A DNA stretch of 64,000 bases from Plantago ovata (lineage: Eukaryota > Streptophyta > Magnoliopsida > Lamiales > Plantaginaceae). The stretch covers positions 77,148,085 to 77,212,084 of the forward strand of contig CM051458.1 of the NCBI GenBank assembly GCA_028274465.1, written 5' to 3'. Position numbers and translations under genes: made by a program. The notes under the pieces were generated by a model. It was given only the letters and a program-made list of their open reading frames with translations. It had not been told where the DNA came from and did not search any database. Below, piece by piece: positions 1-10,746 of this stretch (its first letter is position 1; each line of letters begins with the position of its first letter).

Positions 1-877
1 AAACAAGTATATATATGACTATCTTTTAGCTAGAACAAACAAGTTATCTGGAAAGTATCACATGTACTTCGCCTATTCTTTTCGTGGCCATTGGGATTAC
101 TAACAAGGTGCTTCCTCATTCCTGATGAACTGCCTGGTTTCGCATCAATGTCTGTAGAGCCTACCATTGACACAAAACTAGTTCTTAAGAACTCGGTAGC
201 TAGAATAAAAAAGTCAAGTAGAAGTTGAAAGATGAATGTCTTGAAGACTTAAAGACCTATAAGATGTTAGCATGTTCATAATTGATACAAGGAAAAATTT
301 CCACCTGCAGACTTTTTAGCAGGGGAATTATCTGATCCATCAGCAAGAGAAGGTAAAAAGTTGTTGCAGCTTATATAGTTGATGAAGTGTTTGGTTAGTA
401 CTACACCATATGAACCAAATATTTGAATAAAAGTGTTTAGAAAATATGTAAACAGTATCAGGGACCTGAGTAAATCCCCCTCTTTGGATCACCTCTTCAT
501 ATTATAGATGCAAGTCGAGGTTTGTCTCTTGAAAATTACTTGGAAGCTACATGCACTTGGATCCTAAAAATGCATATAACACATGGAAATTTGGAGAGGG
601 TCTGATCATCCAATCCTTACTTCGAACGTGGAGATTTATGCAGTCTGATCATCTAGACATTACTTCATTTAAATCCCACATTCTATATATAAATGTAACA
701 TTTTTCTTACATTATTTTAAATGAACCAAAAGTAAGTTTGGATCTGCTAGATTATTTGTAGAAAGAAAAGTTGCATTTTTTGTGAAGTGCATCGTTAACA
801 GTTCATCAGAAGTAGTCTAGATTTTTCATATATCATATTCATCTATTTACTGTGTAAACCATTTCTTACTTGAGTAG
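1..877. other. No recognisable gene; probable ORF1 intron and upstream part of element A
   Basis: No credible reading frame or motif. The 3' border is a splice acceptor (TTGAGTAG) directly before the ORF1 exon at 878. By analogy with element B, at least the right part should be the ORF1 intron. Sequence similarity to the B intron (17767-18328) was not obvious. Confidence 0.4.
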
Positions 878-1499
878 GAATACAAAGAAGCTGTGAAGTG
901 TCATCACAAGCCATTTCCCCTTTATGACTTGTTGGCATATTGGTTTGGTGTTGATAATGCAACTGGAGAGGCTGCGGTTGTGTTTGAGGCGGTTAACCAA
1001 AATGACGAGGCAGACTATGTTCCAACTTGGGATGATGACAACCTCATGGATGAGGAAGAAGATGTAAGCAACAAGTTAAACGAGACAGTTTCAAGTGCTC
1101 CATCGAACAACCCCCTGCAAATGAGAGAAGTTCTTTTCCAGGCACAAGGCCTGGTCCTGACATCTATCTGGCTCCTGCCCCTGCAGCAAAAGAGAAGAGG
1201 GTTGAGAAAGCTGACAGAGATGAGAAGGTTGCTAGGCCTTATTGCAACATGTTCAAGGAGATGTGGAGTGAGAACAAGGTATTTATGGCAGATGTTACTT
1301 CAAAGCTCGTGGCTCCAGAGGTTCTTTACGATTAGAAGTGTGAGAAAGTTAGTGATGGCCTTGTAGAGTTCCCTGAAATACCACTTGAAGATGCTATTAA
1401 AGTGGAGAATCACTTAACCTCCATTCCCGCCTTGATGAATGCACTGGGAGTGATCGTAGAAGGGTGATGATCTCTATGATCATTGCAAATGCACTCTGA
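878..1499 (+). pseudogene. Harbinger ORF1 (Myb/SANT-like) exon 2, element A copy, broken
   Basis: The translation starting EYKEAVKCHHKPFPLYDL is a close match to exon 2 of ORF1 in element B (EYKDAVKCRHKPFPLYDL at 18329). In plant Harbinger elements ORF1 encodes a Myb/SANT-like protein that works with the transposase. This copy keeps the frame through VDNATGE and the acidic stretch. It shifts frame near 1120-1150, continues in another frame (RPYCNMFKEMWSENK), and meets a TAG near 1333. The preceding exon with the SANT-like domain is not in the window. It cannot make a full protein. Confidence 0.75.
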
Positions 1500-2041
1500 G
1501 AGTGAGGTCCGGAATGTGATAAGCAGATTATTTTGGAGGCTGGATATGAAGCAATGATGAAACTTCGAACCCAAACTATTGAATTTAGGCATGTAACTTA
1601 AATTGTGCCTCATTGTTTTGCTCAATCTGCATATTATGACTCTATTAGTTTATTTGGAAGTTGAATTTGTAAGAAACAGTGGGTATACATTGGTGTTAAT
1701 AATTGTGCTAAATTGTGTTTCTGACTTGAATGTTGCTTCCATTGTTTGCTCAATTAGAGGTCGCTGATTTATAAATTATGGCCCGAACTTAACATGGCTT
1801 TTGAGTTCTGGAATAAATCTTTTGAGTTGTGAAATTAAGATGGATGTGTTTGAACTTTTGTCCTCCTGATGTAGGTATTGTGAATGAAAATTTGCAATTT
1901 TATATCTTAATTTGTTAATTTACACCCACTGTTGTTGTTTATTTGTGAAATATAGCTATACAGTTTGTGTGTGTGAGAATTTCCATACAACTGTAAAAAA
2001 TAAGTACCTGAGTACTCTAACCACCAATAGGGGAGGTTTGT

Positions 2042-2091
2042 GTGTTTCAGTATGGTAATGTGTTTCAGTATGGTAATGTGTTTCAGTATGC
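2042..2091. repeat. Short tandem repeat, 18-bp unit, about 2.8 copies
   Basis: The unit GTGTTTCAGTATGGTAAT is repeated head to tail in the non-coding part of element A, just upstream of the promoter of the 2320 gene. Seen directly. No function is apparent. Confidence 0.8.
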
Positions 2092-2185
2092 AAGAGATAG
2101 TTTTCTAAATTCACTTTGCAGAGGGTGATTTTAGCAGTCTTTCATATCAGCTGGCTTCCAAGTAACAATTGGATAATAAACAAGG

Positions 2186-2319
2186 CCAATATTTCAGCCT
2201 ATAAATATAGAACCAGCTCCTAAACACTTATCACTTGCATCTTGTTTCCTTTTGTAATACACACTCTCAAGCATACCCTTCTTAATTCCAGTTTCTTTTC
2301 CAGCAAAATATTTGAAGAA
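2186..2319 (+). promoter_or_regulatory. Promoter and 5' leader of the PB1-like cargo gene
   Basis: A CCAAT motif near 2186 and a TATA box (TATAAATA, about 2200-2207) precede the ATG at 2320 by about 115 bp. This is typical spacing for a plant RNA polymerase II promoter. It shows that this cargo gene had its own promoter inside the transposon. Confidence 0.55.
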
Positions 2320-3076
2320 ATGGCCGGTGCTTATGGCTGTGGATCTGCAGCATTTTCCGCTGACACCTTCCTCCCAAGTATGTGAATTTAATTGACATCC
2401 TAACTCCATTCCATGAACTTACTTTTGAATATAGTAAAAGTTTAAGTATATTAATAAGAATACACCTTATGTCATTGTCTTATTTGATGTTTTACTTAAC
2501 TTTAACCTTCTTGCAGTCCCATTTGCGGCGCATCTACGAATTATCCGCCTCAATTTTGGAGGTAGACTTGAAACATGCATGGAGGATCACGATGTAGATT
2601 ATGTGGGTGGGGTTGTGAGATTCATTCACAACATTGATCCCCTGAATTTAAATATCGGGGACCTCTTTCATTGCATGATCAAGGTGGTTGGTGATCATGA
2701 GGAATTGCCATTTGCTGTCTTCTATGCTAGAGCTTTAGAAGAGTGGCCCCAATTTCTTAGGCCCATAAGCTCAAACGCATATTTAAGGGCTATGTTTGAG
2801 GACCTGGATGTGAAGTCTTGCAGCACATGAGTTATATTCATCCAGGACAGCACGACCGAGTTTGAGGCGGATGATGAAAATGCTTTGGTTTACTCCCTCC
2901 CGATGCCTCTCGAGGATTACAACGATGCATTCGACGACATGGATCTGCACCATGAGCTTGCATGGGAGATTGAGGGCTTTATGGAGGAGCTAGGTGCAGG
3001 AACTGTGAACCAGCTTGTTTACGAGCGTGAGCTACCAGAATTAACAAACAATCCCTCCTCAAGGCCAGTTGTTTGA
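2320..3076 (+). pseudogene. PB1/MuDR-N-like domain protein, cargo gene of element A, one premature stop
   Basis: Two exons are visible: 2320-2377 (MAGAYGCGSAAFSADTFLP) and 2517-3076, with a GT-AG intron and a phase that joins cleanly. Together they give 206 codons including the stop. The protein has a pattern like the PB1-like domain found at the N terminus of plant MuDR/MULE transposases: LRIIRLNFGG, DYVGGVVRFIHNIDP, a helix with GDLFHCMIKVVG, then VIFIQ. No MULE transposase core follows; the C-terminal part is acidic. An in-frame TGA at 2828-2830 interrupts the domain and the frame then continues open to 3076. Element B has no counterpart here, so this gene is specific to copy A. The family assignment is from memory of the motif pattern. 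Confidence 0.5.
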
Positions 3077-5284
3077 GGCATTATCGTAGTATATGAAGAA
3101 TGTAGATTGGTCTGGCTTGGTAAGTGTGACCTAAGGCTCTTATGTTAAGCTTAGTACGTTTTAAAAATATGAAGAAAAAAAACTATGGTTCTTGTTTCGA
3201 ATGGGATATTTTGTAATGCTAATGGACCTTTTATTACAGTTGTTAATCGAACTTGCTTTCTGTAGTTTTGAATTGAGAGTTGTTTGGACGATTTGCAAGT
3301 AATTTAAGTATTTATGCTCTACTACTAGACTTGTTTTACAATCACATGAACCATTACTCAAAACTATGAAGAAATTTTGTCATTTCTGTTTCCATTTGGT
3401 AGCAAGTACAAACTGGTTAAATTAATAAGTGTCACTTGAACTCTATTAAATGAAAAAAGGATCAATGAATTACTTGTAAGTGGTTTAGCTTTGGGTGGAT
3501 ATCTTCACAAGTTTTAGTTTATGAAATAACTTTGATGAATTCGATTTTTGGTTGAAAACATAATTAAAGTTGTAGGGTATGATTTCATCAGCTACATGAT
3601 GTTGGATTGTCACCCTGTTTACTATATTATGAAGTTTAACTTGAGCTCTATTGCACTCAAACAAGCTCAAGTTACTTGGATATATTTGATTTTTGTAATA
3701 TGGCTGCTCTAGTTTTACATGGAATATTTGATTTCAAAATGACAATAGATCCAACATTTGACAGAAACGAAACAACAAAATCTACGCACATAACTAAGGA
3801 AAGCTCAGGAATTAAATAGGCAAAGAAACAGCCAAATATTTTAAGACTAAAGCAATGTCCTTCCTCATAGTAAAAAGAAAGGTGAAAACTATTTCACTTC
3901 CACCCTATATGGGGTAAAACATGGTTCAGTCACCAGAAGAATCTGTCATGAATTGTAATTATAGTACTATGTTCTCTCACCATGCGTATTGTTCACACTC
4001 CAAGGATGCACTCTCTTCCCTACTGGCTTTGTAGTAGCAGGTTGTGAATCCTTTAATTGACAACACAATATGTGAATTAAGGAGATAGGAATCTTGCAGC
4101 TTTAAGGCATGCTTGTGCACTATGTTTGCATGGAATACAACCTTAATTAAGCAGGTGGAGGGTTACTGAAGATACCAACGCTAAATGATATCAGGTCTGT
4201 TATAATCAAGGGACGCAAATGAATAAGTCCACCATATTTGACAACAAATTTTAAACAACAGCATCAGTAGACCAAAATATTTACCAGCAATTACTAGCAT
4301 TTGATGATTCGAATTGGATCACGTATATCATAGAAGAAAAACTTTCATACAAATAATGTGAAGCTGCATTTTAATTGGAGACTTATCTTCCTATAAAACT
4401 CAATCTTTTAAAAATGGGAATATAGTAAAGTAACAAAATAAAAATAAAAATTAATACTTAGGGGAATCAAATAAAGAAACCAAGGCATGCACTCTAAAGT
4501 GGGAAAATTCTAATTCTAATCCCTGCAAAGTTATTTGTTCAAATATGTGAAGTGACAAATGTTAATGCATACCCTTTCTTTCACTATTGTTGCATGGGAA
4601 ATTGTTTTCTTTTCCGTTCAGAAAGGAGACTGTATGAGTGTGCTACTTGATTAAATAGGGAGGGAAATTAGCATGCTCATTAGGAAATTTGTACCCTAGG
4701 AGATTCCAATTTGGGTTGTGCTATCAGCATTCAGAGCTGTACCCAATGTATAAGATTGGGGGAAAAAACAAGTCATCAAATTCACGCATGATAACCTCAA
4801 AATTTAATATAAAAGGAGGTGCAGTTTGGTTGTTTTAACTCACCAACAACAATCAGCTTTCTTCCATGTTTACCTCTTAAAGTCTTTCATTCAAAGAAAT
4901 CTCTCTGCTTCACACTTCGAAATAAATAAATCTATCTGTCTCACTCTTTAAGCAGGCCAAACCCACATTTTAGTGTCCGTTTACAGTTACGAAATAAGGT
5001 AATTACAAAGCAATATAACTTACTGTCATTCTCATGTTATCATATTTTGCCTTTCACTCTCAAACTCGATCTCTTTAATGATTACTGAATCCAAATATTT
5101 GTTCTTAAGTTGAAATTCTTGCACACATCCTTTTCTAGTTTATTGTTTTCGTGCATGTTATATGATATTTAGACGCCAAAGTTCATAACTTTCTTCGTTC
5201 TTAAGTCCTCTTTCTCTGGGTGAGTAATTCGGTTATACTGATTTTGCAACTAATAATCCCACCCTTGAAGTTACAGTTTACGAC
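3077..5284. other. Non-coding interior of element A, with a promoter before the 5285 gene
   Basis: No credible coding exon. About 3880-4200 aligns with 20395-20640 of element B; both contain TAAARCATGGTTCA and GCATGCTTGTGCAC. A TATA box (TATAAAA, 4808-4814) followed by GGAGGTG corresponds to TATATAAGGGAGGTG at 21199 in B. It therefore looks like the conserved promoter of the cargo gene starting at 5285. Confidence 0.5.
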
Positions 5285-5658
5285 ATGGAAGGAGAGACGT
5301 TTGTTTGTGACGACGGTTGCAACTTTGGTCCTCCTCGACTAACTGATTTTCACGAAGAGTTGTTTCTAACACTTGTTTGTGCCTCCAAGTCTGCATCACC
5401 AAACCTGATGACAAGGGATGGTTTAGAGAAGACATTTTTGTCTCAGTGGACTCTAGAAAGGCACTTTGTGTAACCTGGTTGTTGTTTCACAAAAGAGATG
5501 GTGCTGGAGCTGTTCAGTAACCTTGTCAAGAGGCACAATGCGTGGAGCTACATAAAGAACCTGCCCGGTGTTTCCCTCCACACCCACCAGGGTCAGATAT
5601 ATGTGATGCTTTCACAAAAGGCAGCCATATCATTTAACTACACAAATTTTGTGCATTA
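5285..5658 (+). pseudogene. Small LPGV-type SANT-like cargo gene, element A copy, broken
   Basis: It starts with MEGETFVCDDGCNFGPPRLT, nearly the same as the intact gene at 21572 (MEGETFVCGQGCNFGPPRLT). The frame is open to an in-frame TAA at 5471-5473, where B has CAA (Gln), and then continues in register (FTKEMVLELFSNLVKRHNAW, LPGVSLH) to the region after IYV. The second exon found in B is missing. Around 5600-5650 the sequence switches to one matching B near 44550. The gene is thus both interrupted and truncated by the internal deletion that separates A from B. Confidence 0.75.
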
Positions 5659-5659
5659 A

Positions 5660-6460
5660 AGTAAATAAATGTTAGGTAGTCTTCTAAACTTATTCAGCAC
5701 TCAAAAGACTAGTAAATTGCACTAACTTTACAAGCTAAATTTGTAGAAAATACTCATAAAAATAAAACCAAGCAAGCATATATGAAGCAGCGCAATGCAC
5801 TTTCATTCAATCTTATTCCATTAGAGTGGAAATAGCCACACCTATATACTAGAATAGATAACAAAACAAAGATTCGAAATACTTATTCGTGAAATATTAG
5901 ATTTTCCTTCACACATTACTGCAGTAAACTTATGACATTACACAATGCTATTTCACATCAAATACAGAAAGCTCCAACTGCAACCTATAAGTCCATCAGA
6001 AAGTAAATTCATTCTTTTCACCCTCAAAACACAGTCACCACAGTGAAGACTAATAACAAGATTTCACACACAAAAACTATAAAACTAACAAATCTAAATG
6101 CAGTACGTACAATACAATGGAATTCGCTACTAGATCTGCCAACTAAGAAGTAGAATACATAAATACTCATAGAATGTCTGTATGGATTTAGTAAAATCAT
6201 GTACTCCTAAAGGCAGCAAATTCGAGCAACCAATCAACACAATTTAACCTAATTAATACACAGTAAACGTGAAAAAGCCATAAGTAGATGATCGGTGCAC
6301 TCACCGGAACAGTACGGCGGATTCCGGCGAAAATCGGTGTTCACGTGGTTGCTCTGTCGATGAAGCTTGCAGAAGAATAGTTTCTGTAGTTTTATTTTTG
6401 TATGTGGGAATTTGAGGAGTAATGAATTTAAACTACTCTGGTAAGGGTAATTCAAGTAGT
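5660..6460. other. Right-end non-coding block of element A with a remnant 5'-UTR exon on the minus strand
   Basis: This aligns with about 44550-45400 of element B. Near 6304 the minus strand reads CTGTTCCG|GTGAGTGC. This is a splice donor matching CTGTTCCG|GTACGTCG at 45221 in B, the 5'-UTR exon of the rightmost minus-strand gene. In A the coding exons of that gene are gone, so only its promoter and leader remain. Confidence 0.55.
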
Positions 6461-6504
6461 TTACGGTTACAATGGGGGCATGTAGGTCATTGCAGTCTCT
6501 GGGC

Positions 6505-6710
6505 TCACACCCCATTATCCAACCTAATGGACCAAATGGGTTCAAATTATCCCAGATATTTCACTTATCAGGCCCATTATCTACCAATTTATCTACCTAC
6601 ATTTGGACCAAATCTAACATTTTATCTGGCCCATTAGCCAGGGGAAGTTACTGTTCATCAATTTATCCAAAATTCCATCATCTAGATTAAAAATGAAACC
6701 AAACGCGTCC
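6505..6710. repeat. Right terminus and subterminal GATAA-rich array of element A
   Basis: The terminus reads CCAAACGCGTCC, ending at 6710, and is followed by TAT. In the roughly 200 bp before it I count seven TTATC motifs. These are GATAA when read inward from the terminus. The same oriented array occurs at both ends of element B, so it is a conserved feature of the family and a candidate binding array for the ORF1 or transposase proteins. Confidence 0.6.
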
Positions 6711-7020
6711 TATCTAAAGTCGGCTATTGTTCATATCTTCAGGCCTACAGTATTTATCTTGCCTATCTCTTCAACCAAACGCCTATGCACTTCTCTGACT
6801 TAGCTATCACATTCTGACGACATAAAGCATACTACTTACAGAACAGAAATGGCAATTACAGTGCCCGTCATTAGAAATTACAAGTACCGGGAATTCGAGG
6901 GAATTCAGTTTTAGAAGGAAGATGAATATTTACAGAATTAGAAGAAGACTATTACTACCACCAAATTCTAACTATATCATGAATCAGATCAGTTACAGTG
7001 TTACATGAACAAATAGTAGC

Positions 7021-9306
7021 TTAGGTTTTTGTCTGCAAGACATAATCTCTCATTCTTGTAGAACAGCATAGAGCAATAATACTCACATAGAAGCTAAGCA
7101 AAGCACTTATGCAGAATGCCAGAGTAGAAATCACCCCAGTCTCACTTTCACCAATGAATGCCTTGGCTGAAACACCCCGCCCCTTACAACCATCACTATT
7201 CGACTCCAAGCACAAATCAGGATTGCCAGCAAATGCTCCAGGAAATCTCAAATAACTACTCTGTTTGCTGGTGGGAATGATCCCAGATAGACAATTGTTT
7301 GAGAGATTCAAGAGGGTCAAGTTTCCAAGAGTCGACATATTTTCTGGGACTGGACCGTAGAACGAATTATATGACAAATCCAGCACCTTGAGACTCCACA
7401 GCTTCCCGAGTCCCATTGGAATCTGACCATCAAGAATATTGTGGGACAAATTTAGGTACTCGAGACCCTGCAGTACAATAATGCTGTTTGGAATTTCTCC
7501 ATGGAGTAAATTATCAGACATGTCATATCCAACGGCTGTAGACAGGTTGTACACGAAGCTCAATTCAGTTTTATCAGCAACGATCACATTAACTTGCAAG
7601 TCCAGATCAGAAGATAAAACTGATAGTTGTTTCTTACTAGTGTCACTGTTGCCGTGGTTAGAATTCAAGCTGACGTTGAAGTTGCCATCCGGTATATATC
7701 CAGAGAAGTTGTTAGAAGAAAGATCCATAGTCCTGATGCTTCCAAACGAGAATATCCAGCCTGGAAGTGCTCCGTTGAACTTGTTATGAGAAAGGGAGAG
7801 AAACCTCAGGTTGGACCATTTACTTATTGCATCATTCAGTGACCCCGATAGATTGTTAGAGCTCAAATCTACGACTTCCAATGATTTGCAACCTGCCAAG
7901 GTCAGAGGGATCTCTCCAGAAATCTGATTGTTGCTAAGTACAAGTATTTTCAGACTATCCAACGCATCAAGCTCGGGTTGAAGTTCACCAGAAAGGTTGT
8001 TGTTGTTCAGCCTCAGAGCTAATAACTGAAAACACCCATTAATATTCATAGGAATCGAGCCAGATAACATGTTATACGAAAGATCTATCACTTGCAGATA
8101 AGTCAAGTTCCCAATCTTCTGAGGTATTTCGCCAGTAAGAAAGTTATGAGAGAAAAACAATGCCTGCAAGCTTTTAAGTTCCGTAATTGCTGCAGGTATA
8201 TCACCACTAAATTGGTTATGCGACAGATCAAGAAGTACCAGCCCAGAATTCTCAGGGTTCTCGACAATAGTTGTTGGCAGATTTCCGGACAATTCATTGA
8301 AACTCAAGTCCAAAACAACCAACTTCTTCGAGAAAAGTAGTCTCGGTGAAATTCCATATTGCAGCTTATTGGAAGACAAATTCAGCCGCCTCAATTCAGA
8401 GTAATCAGAAATGCAAGCTGGTATTCCCCCGAAAATAGCATTATTAGCAAGCAGCAGCTCCGAGAGGGACTGGGAGGACGACAAGAAACAGGGCAATGAG
8501 CCCGAAAACATGTTGTCCTCAAGGTTAAGATACACCATAGCTTGCCGAAAATCACCAATTACCCCCGTCAAATAATTATGCGACAAATCCAAATGCTTCA
8601 GCGACATTGAGTTATACAAGCTCCAAGGCATCTCCCCCGAGTACTTATTGAACCCCAAATCAAGTTTCTCTAGTTTCAACGACGAATTCCCTATCCAAGA
8701 CGGAAGCTCCCCAGTAAACTCATTGTAGCTAAGATCAAGCTCGGTTAACCGTCCGAGCAGCACAATTGGTTGAGGCACACTCCCAGTGAAGAGATTGTGA
8801 CTAAGGTCCAATGTTCTAAGGTTGGTAAGAAGGCCAAAGCACGACGGGACAGAGCCATTAAACGCGTTGCGCGACAAAACAAGGGACTCGAGGAAAGTAA
8901 GGGTGCATAAAGAGGGGTGTATTAGGCCAGACAAGTTTAGAGCAGTGAGGTTTAGGCCGGTAAGGCGGCCAGTGGTGTTTGAAAAGGTGAGGCCATAGAT
9001 AACATTACTACTACTACTATTAACATTAACACTACTAGCATTAGCAAGGTGTTCATCCCAGGTAGATAAGGTATGGAGTGGATCTTGGAGATGAGACTTA
9101 AACTCCAAAAGAGCAGTCTTTTCTACTGGGTCAAGACCAATCATTACCACAAAATTGCTAACATAACTACTATTAGAACTATCAAGTTTCAGAGAAGCAG
9201 AAGGACTAGTAAATGCAGAACAAGGTACTAAGCTAGTAATTAACAATAATAATAATACAGAGAATGATAGGACAATTAATGAAGAAAGGTACAGAGACTG
9301 AGGCAT
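7021..9306 (-). CDS. CLV2: CLAVATA2-like leucine-rich-repeat receptor-like protein
   Basis: Single-exon gene of 761 codons. I chose the ATG at 9306 (MPQSLYLSS) because it begins a signal peptide with a hydrophobic core at about residues 8-30. The frame stays open upstream but has no better ATG. An LRR N-cap region (DPVEKTALLEFKSHLQDP) is followed by about 20 LRRs, including QALFFSHNFLTGEIP and LQPELDALDSLKILVLSN. An island region (about residues 590-650) interrupts the LRRs, and a transmembrane helix near the C terminus (STLAFCISALLSFYVSIIAL) precedes a short tail ending VLQTKT. This matches Arabidopsis CLV2 (about 720 aa), a kinase-less receptor that acts with CORYNE in CLE-peptide signalling in meristems and roots. 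One oddity: the Cys pair usual around the WTGV segment of the N-cap is absent. It lies between two Harbinger relatives but looks intact. Confidence 0.95.
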   Translation of the reverse strand: MPQSLYLSSLIVLSFSVLLLLLITSLVPCSAFTSPSASLKLDSSNSSYVSNFVVMIGLDPVEKTALLEFKSHLQDPLHTLSTWDEHLANASSVNVNSSSSNVIYGLTFSNTTGRLTGLNLTALNLSGLIHPSLCTLTFLESLVLSRNAFNGSVPSCFGLLTNLRTLDLSHNLFTGSVPQPIVLLGRLTELDLSYNEFTGELPSWIGNSSLKLEKLDLGFNKYSGEMPWSLYNSMSLKHLDLSHNYLTGVIGDFRQAMVYLNLEDNMFSGSLPCFLSSSQSLSELLLANNAIFGGIPACISDYSELRRLNLSSNKLQYGISPRLLFSKKLVVLDLSFNELSGNLPTTIVENPENSGLVLLDLSHNQFSGDIPAAITELKSLQALFFSHNFLTGEIPQKIGNLTYLQVIDLSYNMLSGSIPMNINGCFQLLALRLNNNNLSGELQPELDALDSLKILVLSNNQISGEIPLTLAGCKSLEVVDLSSNNLSGSLNDAISKWSNLRFLSLSHNKFNGALPGWIFSFGSIRTMDLSSNNFSGYIPDGNFNVSLNSNHGNSDTSKKQLSVLSSDLDLQVNVIVADKTELSFVYNLSTAVGYDMSDNLLHGEIPNSIIVLQGLEYLNLSHNILDGQIPMGLGKLWSLKVLDLSYNSFYGPVPENMSTLGNLTLLNLSNNCLSGIIPTSKQSSYLRFPGAFAGNPDLCLESNSDGCKGRGVSAKAFIGESETGVISTLAFCISALLSFYVSIIALCCSTRMRDYVLQTKT

Positions 9307-9600
9307 TTGAAGTAAAATAGAGCCGTACCCTTTTCTCCGATTCAGTTTCTGGGAGGAGTCGACAGAAATTGGAGTTGTGGAGTGGTAATAATGGTGGAAA
9401 GATTCTGTTTTTGAGAGAGAGAGAGGGTTTGTTTCAGTGAGCAGACATTCTTTCTTGAATTTTGAGTTGTTTTTTTTGAACAAGTGGGTGGGATTGGGAA
9501 TCTGAGATATGGGGAAGGAGAAAGGGAGAGAAAATCAATGATAGAGGGAATATTTATTTTTTTCATTATAAAGCAATTAAAAGCAAATCATAGAAAACCG
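9307..9600 (-). promoter_or_regulatory. CLV2 5' leader and proximal promoter
   Basis: Upstream of the CLV2 ATG on the minus strand there is a CT/GA-rich stretch (GAGAGAGAGAGG on the plus strand at about 9414-9425), common in plant 5' leaders. AT-rich sequence follows near 9550-9575 that could supply the TATA element. The transcription start cannot be fixed by eye. Confidence 0.4.
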
Positions 9601-10746
9601 TGAGTCACTAGTTGAGTTTATTGTAAAATTAAACATTTCAAGATTAAATCGGGGCGTGATACGTGTGTCTATCTACTTTCTATTTTAAAATTAAATATGA
9701 GTCAACGGTCAAAATCAACATGTCACCGTATTCCGACAGTCACATAGGTAAAACTGTCGGAAAATTGATCGGAGTACCAAAATTGAACCTGGTATATTTT
9801 TAAAGTACCCAAATTCGACAACCCCATTCTGGAGTATCCAAAGTAACACCCTGCCATTGTAGAGTACACAAAATGATTTTTTTCCATATCACTATCCTTA
9901 GTCCAACTGGATCGAGAATTCTCGAGTTTGGTTCAAATTCGAAAAACATTTGAGTTGAACTTAAGTCTGGTTTATTAATAAAACGAGTAGAAAATATAAA
10001 GTTTGATGATGAATACTAGAAGGAACTGGCCCAAGGAGTGACGAGAGACAAATCTCGAACCCTAAATACATGGATGAAGGGCCGTTTATGGATTAGTAGG
10101 ATTATGATTTATTTTTTTTCTTTTATTTCTTGCATTGCACATAATATTATAATATTGTGTAAATGGACTTAGCCCATTGGTTTAGTTCTCTCTTATCACT
10201 AGCTAACTTTGGCTTGTTTTTATTTTTTTATTTAACACATGTAAGAGTTTCATTATTTTCTACGTTGTTTATTCAAATGAGTTCTCATACGGACATTTGT
10301 CAATACTTATACTTTATTTTTGCAACAGGGAAGATAGTCGAGGATATTACTTCCGTTACAGCTGAATTGTGTTTGTAGAACTTAGATTTGTGATCACACT
10401 AGACTATATTCTCTTTTCTCTCTTTTCTGTTCTTGTGTTATTTCTTAATTTCTATCTAGATATCAATATATTTGAAAAAGTATCCATAAAATTATACATC
10501 CGAACTTGCAATATCATCGAAAATAGTATAATTCAATACCATATATCAACTTAAGCGCAATGAATATGGCTAGGAAAAAAAAAGAGTAATGTACATTTTG
10601 TTAACTCCAAAACAGGCTGCTAGCACAAATTAACTGCATTGACTTCTAAAACCAAAACAATAAATTAGTTCCCTTAGCGTAAGAAATCAAGTCTTCATTT
10701 CAAAAAAAAAAAAAAACATTTCATAAAGAATAAGAAAGCAAGTCGA
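9601..10746. other. Intergenic region upstream of CLV2, no gene seen
   Basis: AT-rich sequence with only short spurious reading frames. About 9720-9900 has phrases such as GGAGTACCAAAATTGAACC that resemble the ends of non-autonomous DNA transposons in this genome. I found no clear repeat pair or target duplication. Confidence 0.4.

Larger units (their letters stand above)
1..6710 (+). mobile_element. PIF/Harbinger-type element A, right part (continues past the left edge)
   Basis: This segment is collinear, with gaps, with the complete element B at 12461-45634. Matching blocks are ORF1 exon 2 (878-1499 with 18329-18964), a non-coding block (about 3880-4200 with 20395-20640), a cargo gene (5285-5620 with 21572-21890) and the right subterminal region (5650-6420 with about 44550-45400). 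The right terminus is the inverted repeat ending AAACGCGTCC at 6710, which matches the terminus of B at CGTTTGG. The left end and the transposase lie outside the window. ORF1 and both cargo genes carry stops, so this copy is non-autonomous. Confidence 0.75.

Noticed and set aside
9307..9483. N-terminal extension of CLV2 to an 820-codon protein
   Set aside because: The upstream frame opens at a TTG, not an ATG, and its content is Ser/Thr-rich with no signal. The ATG at 9306 starts a good signal peptide, as in other CLV2 proteins.
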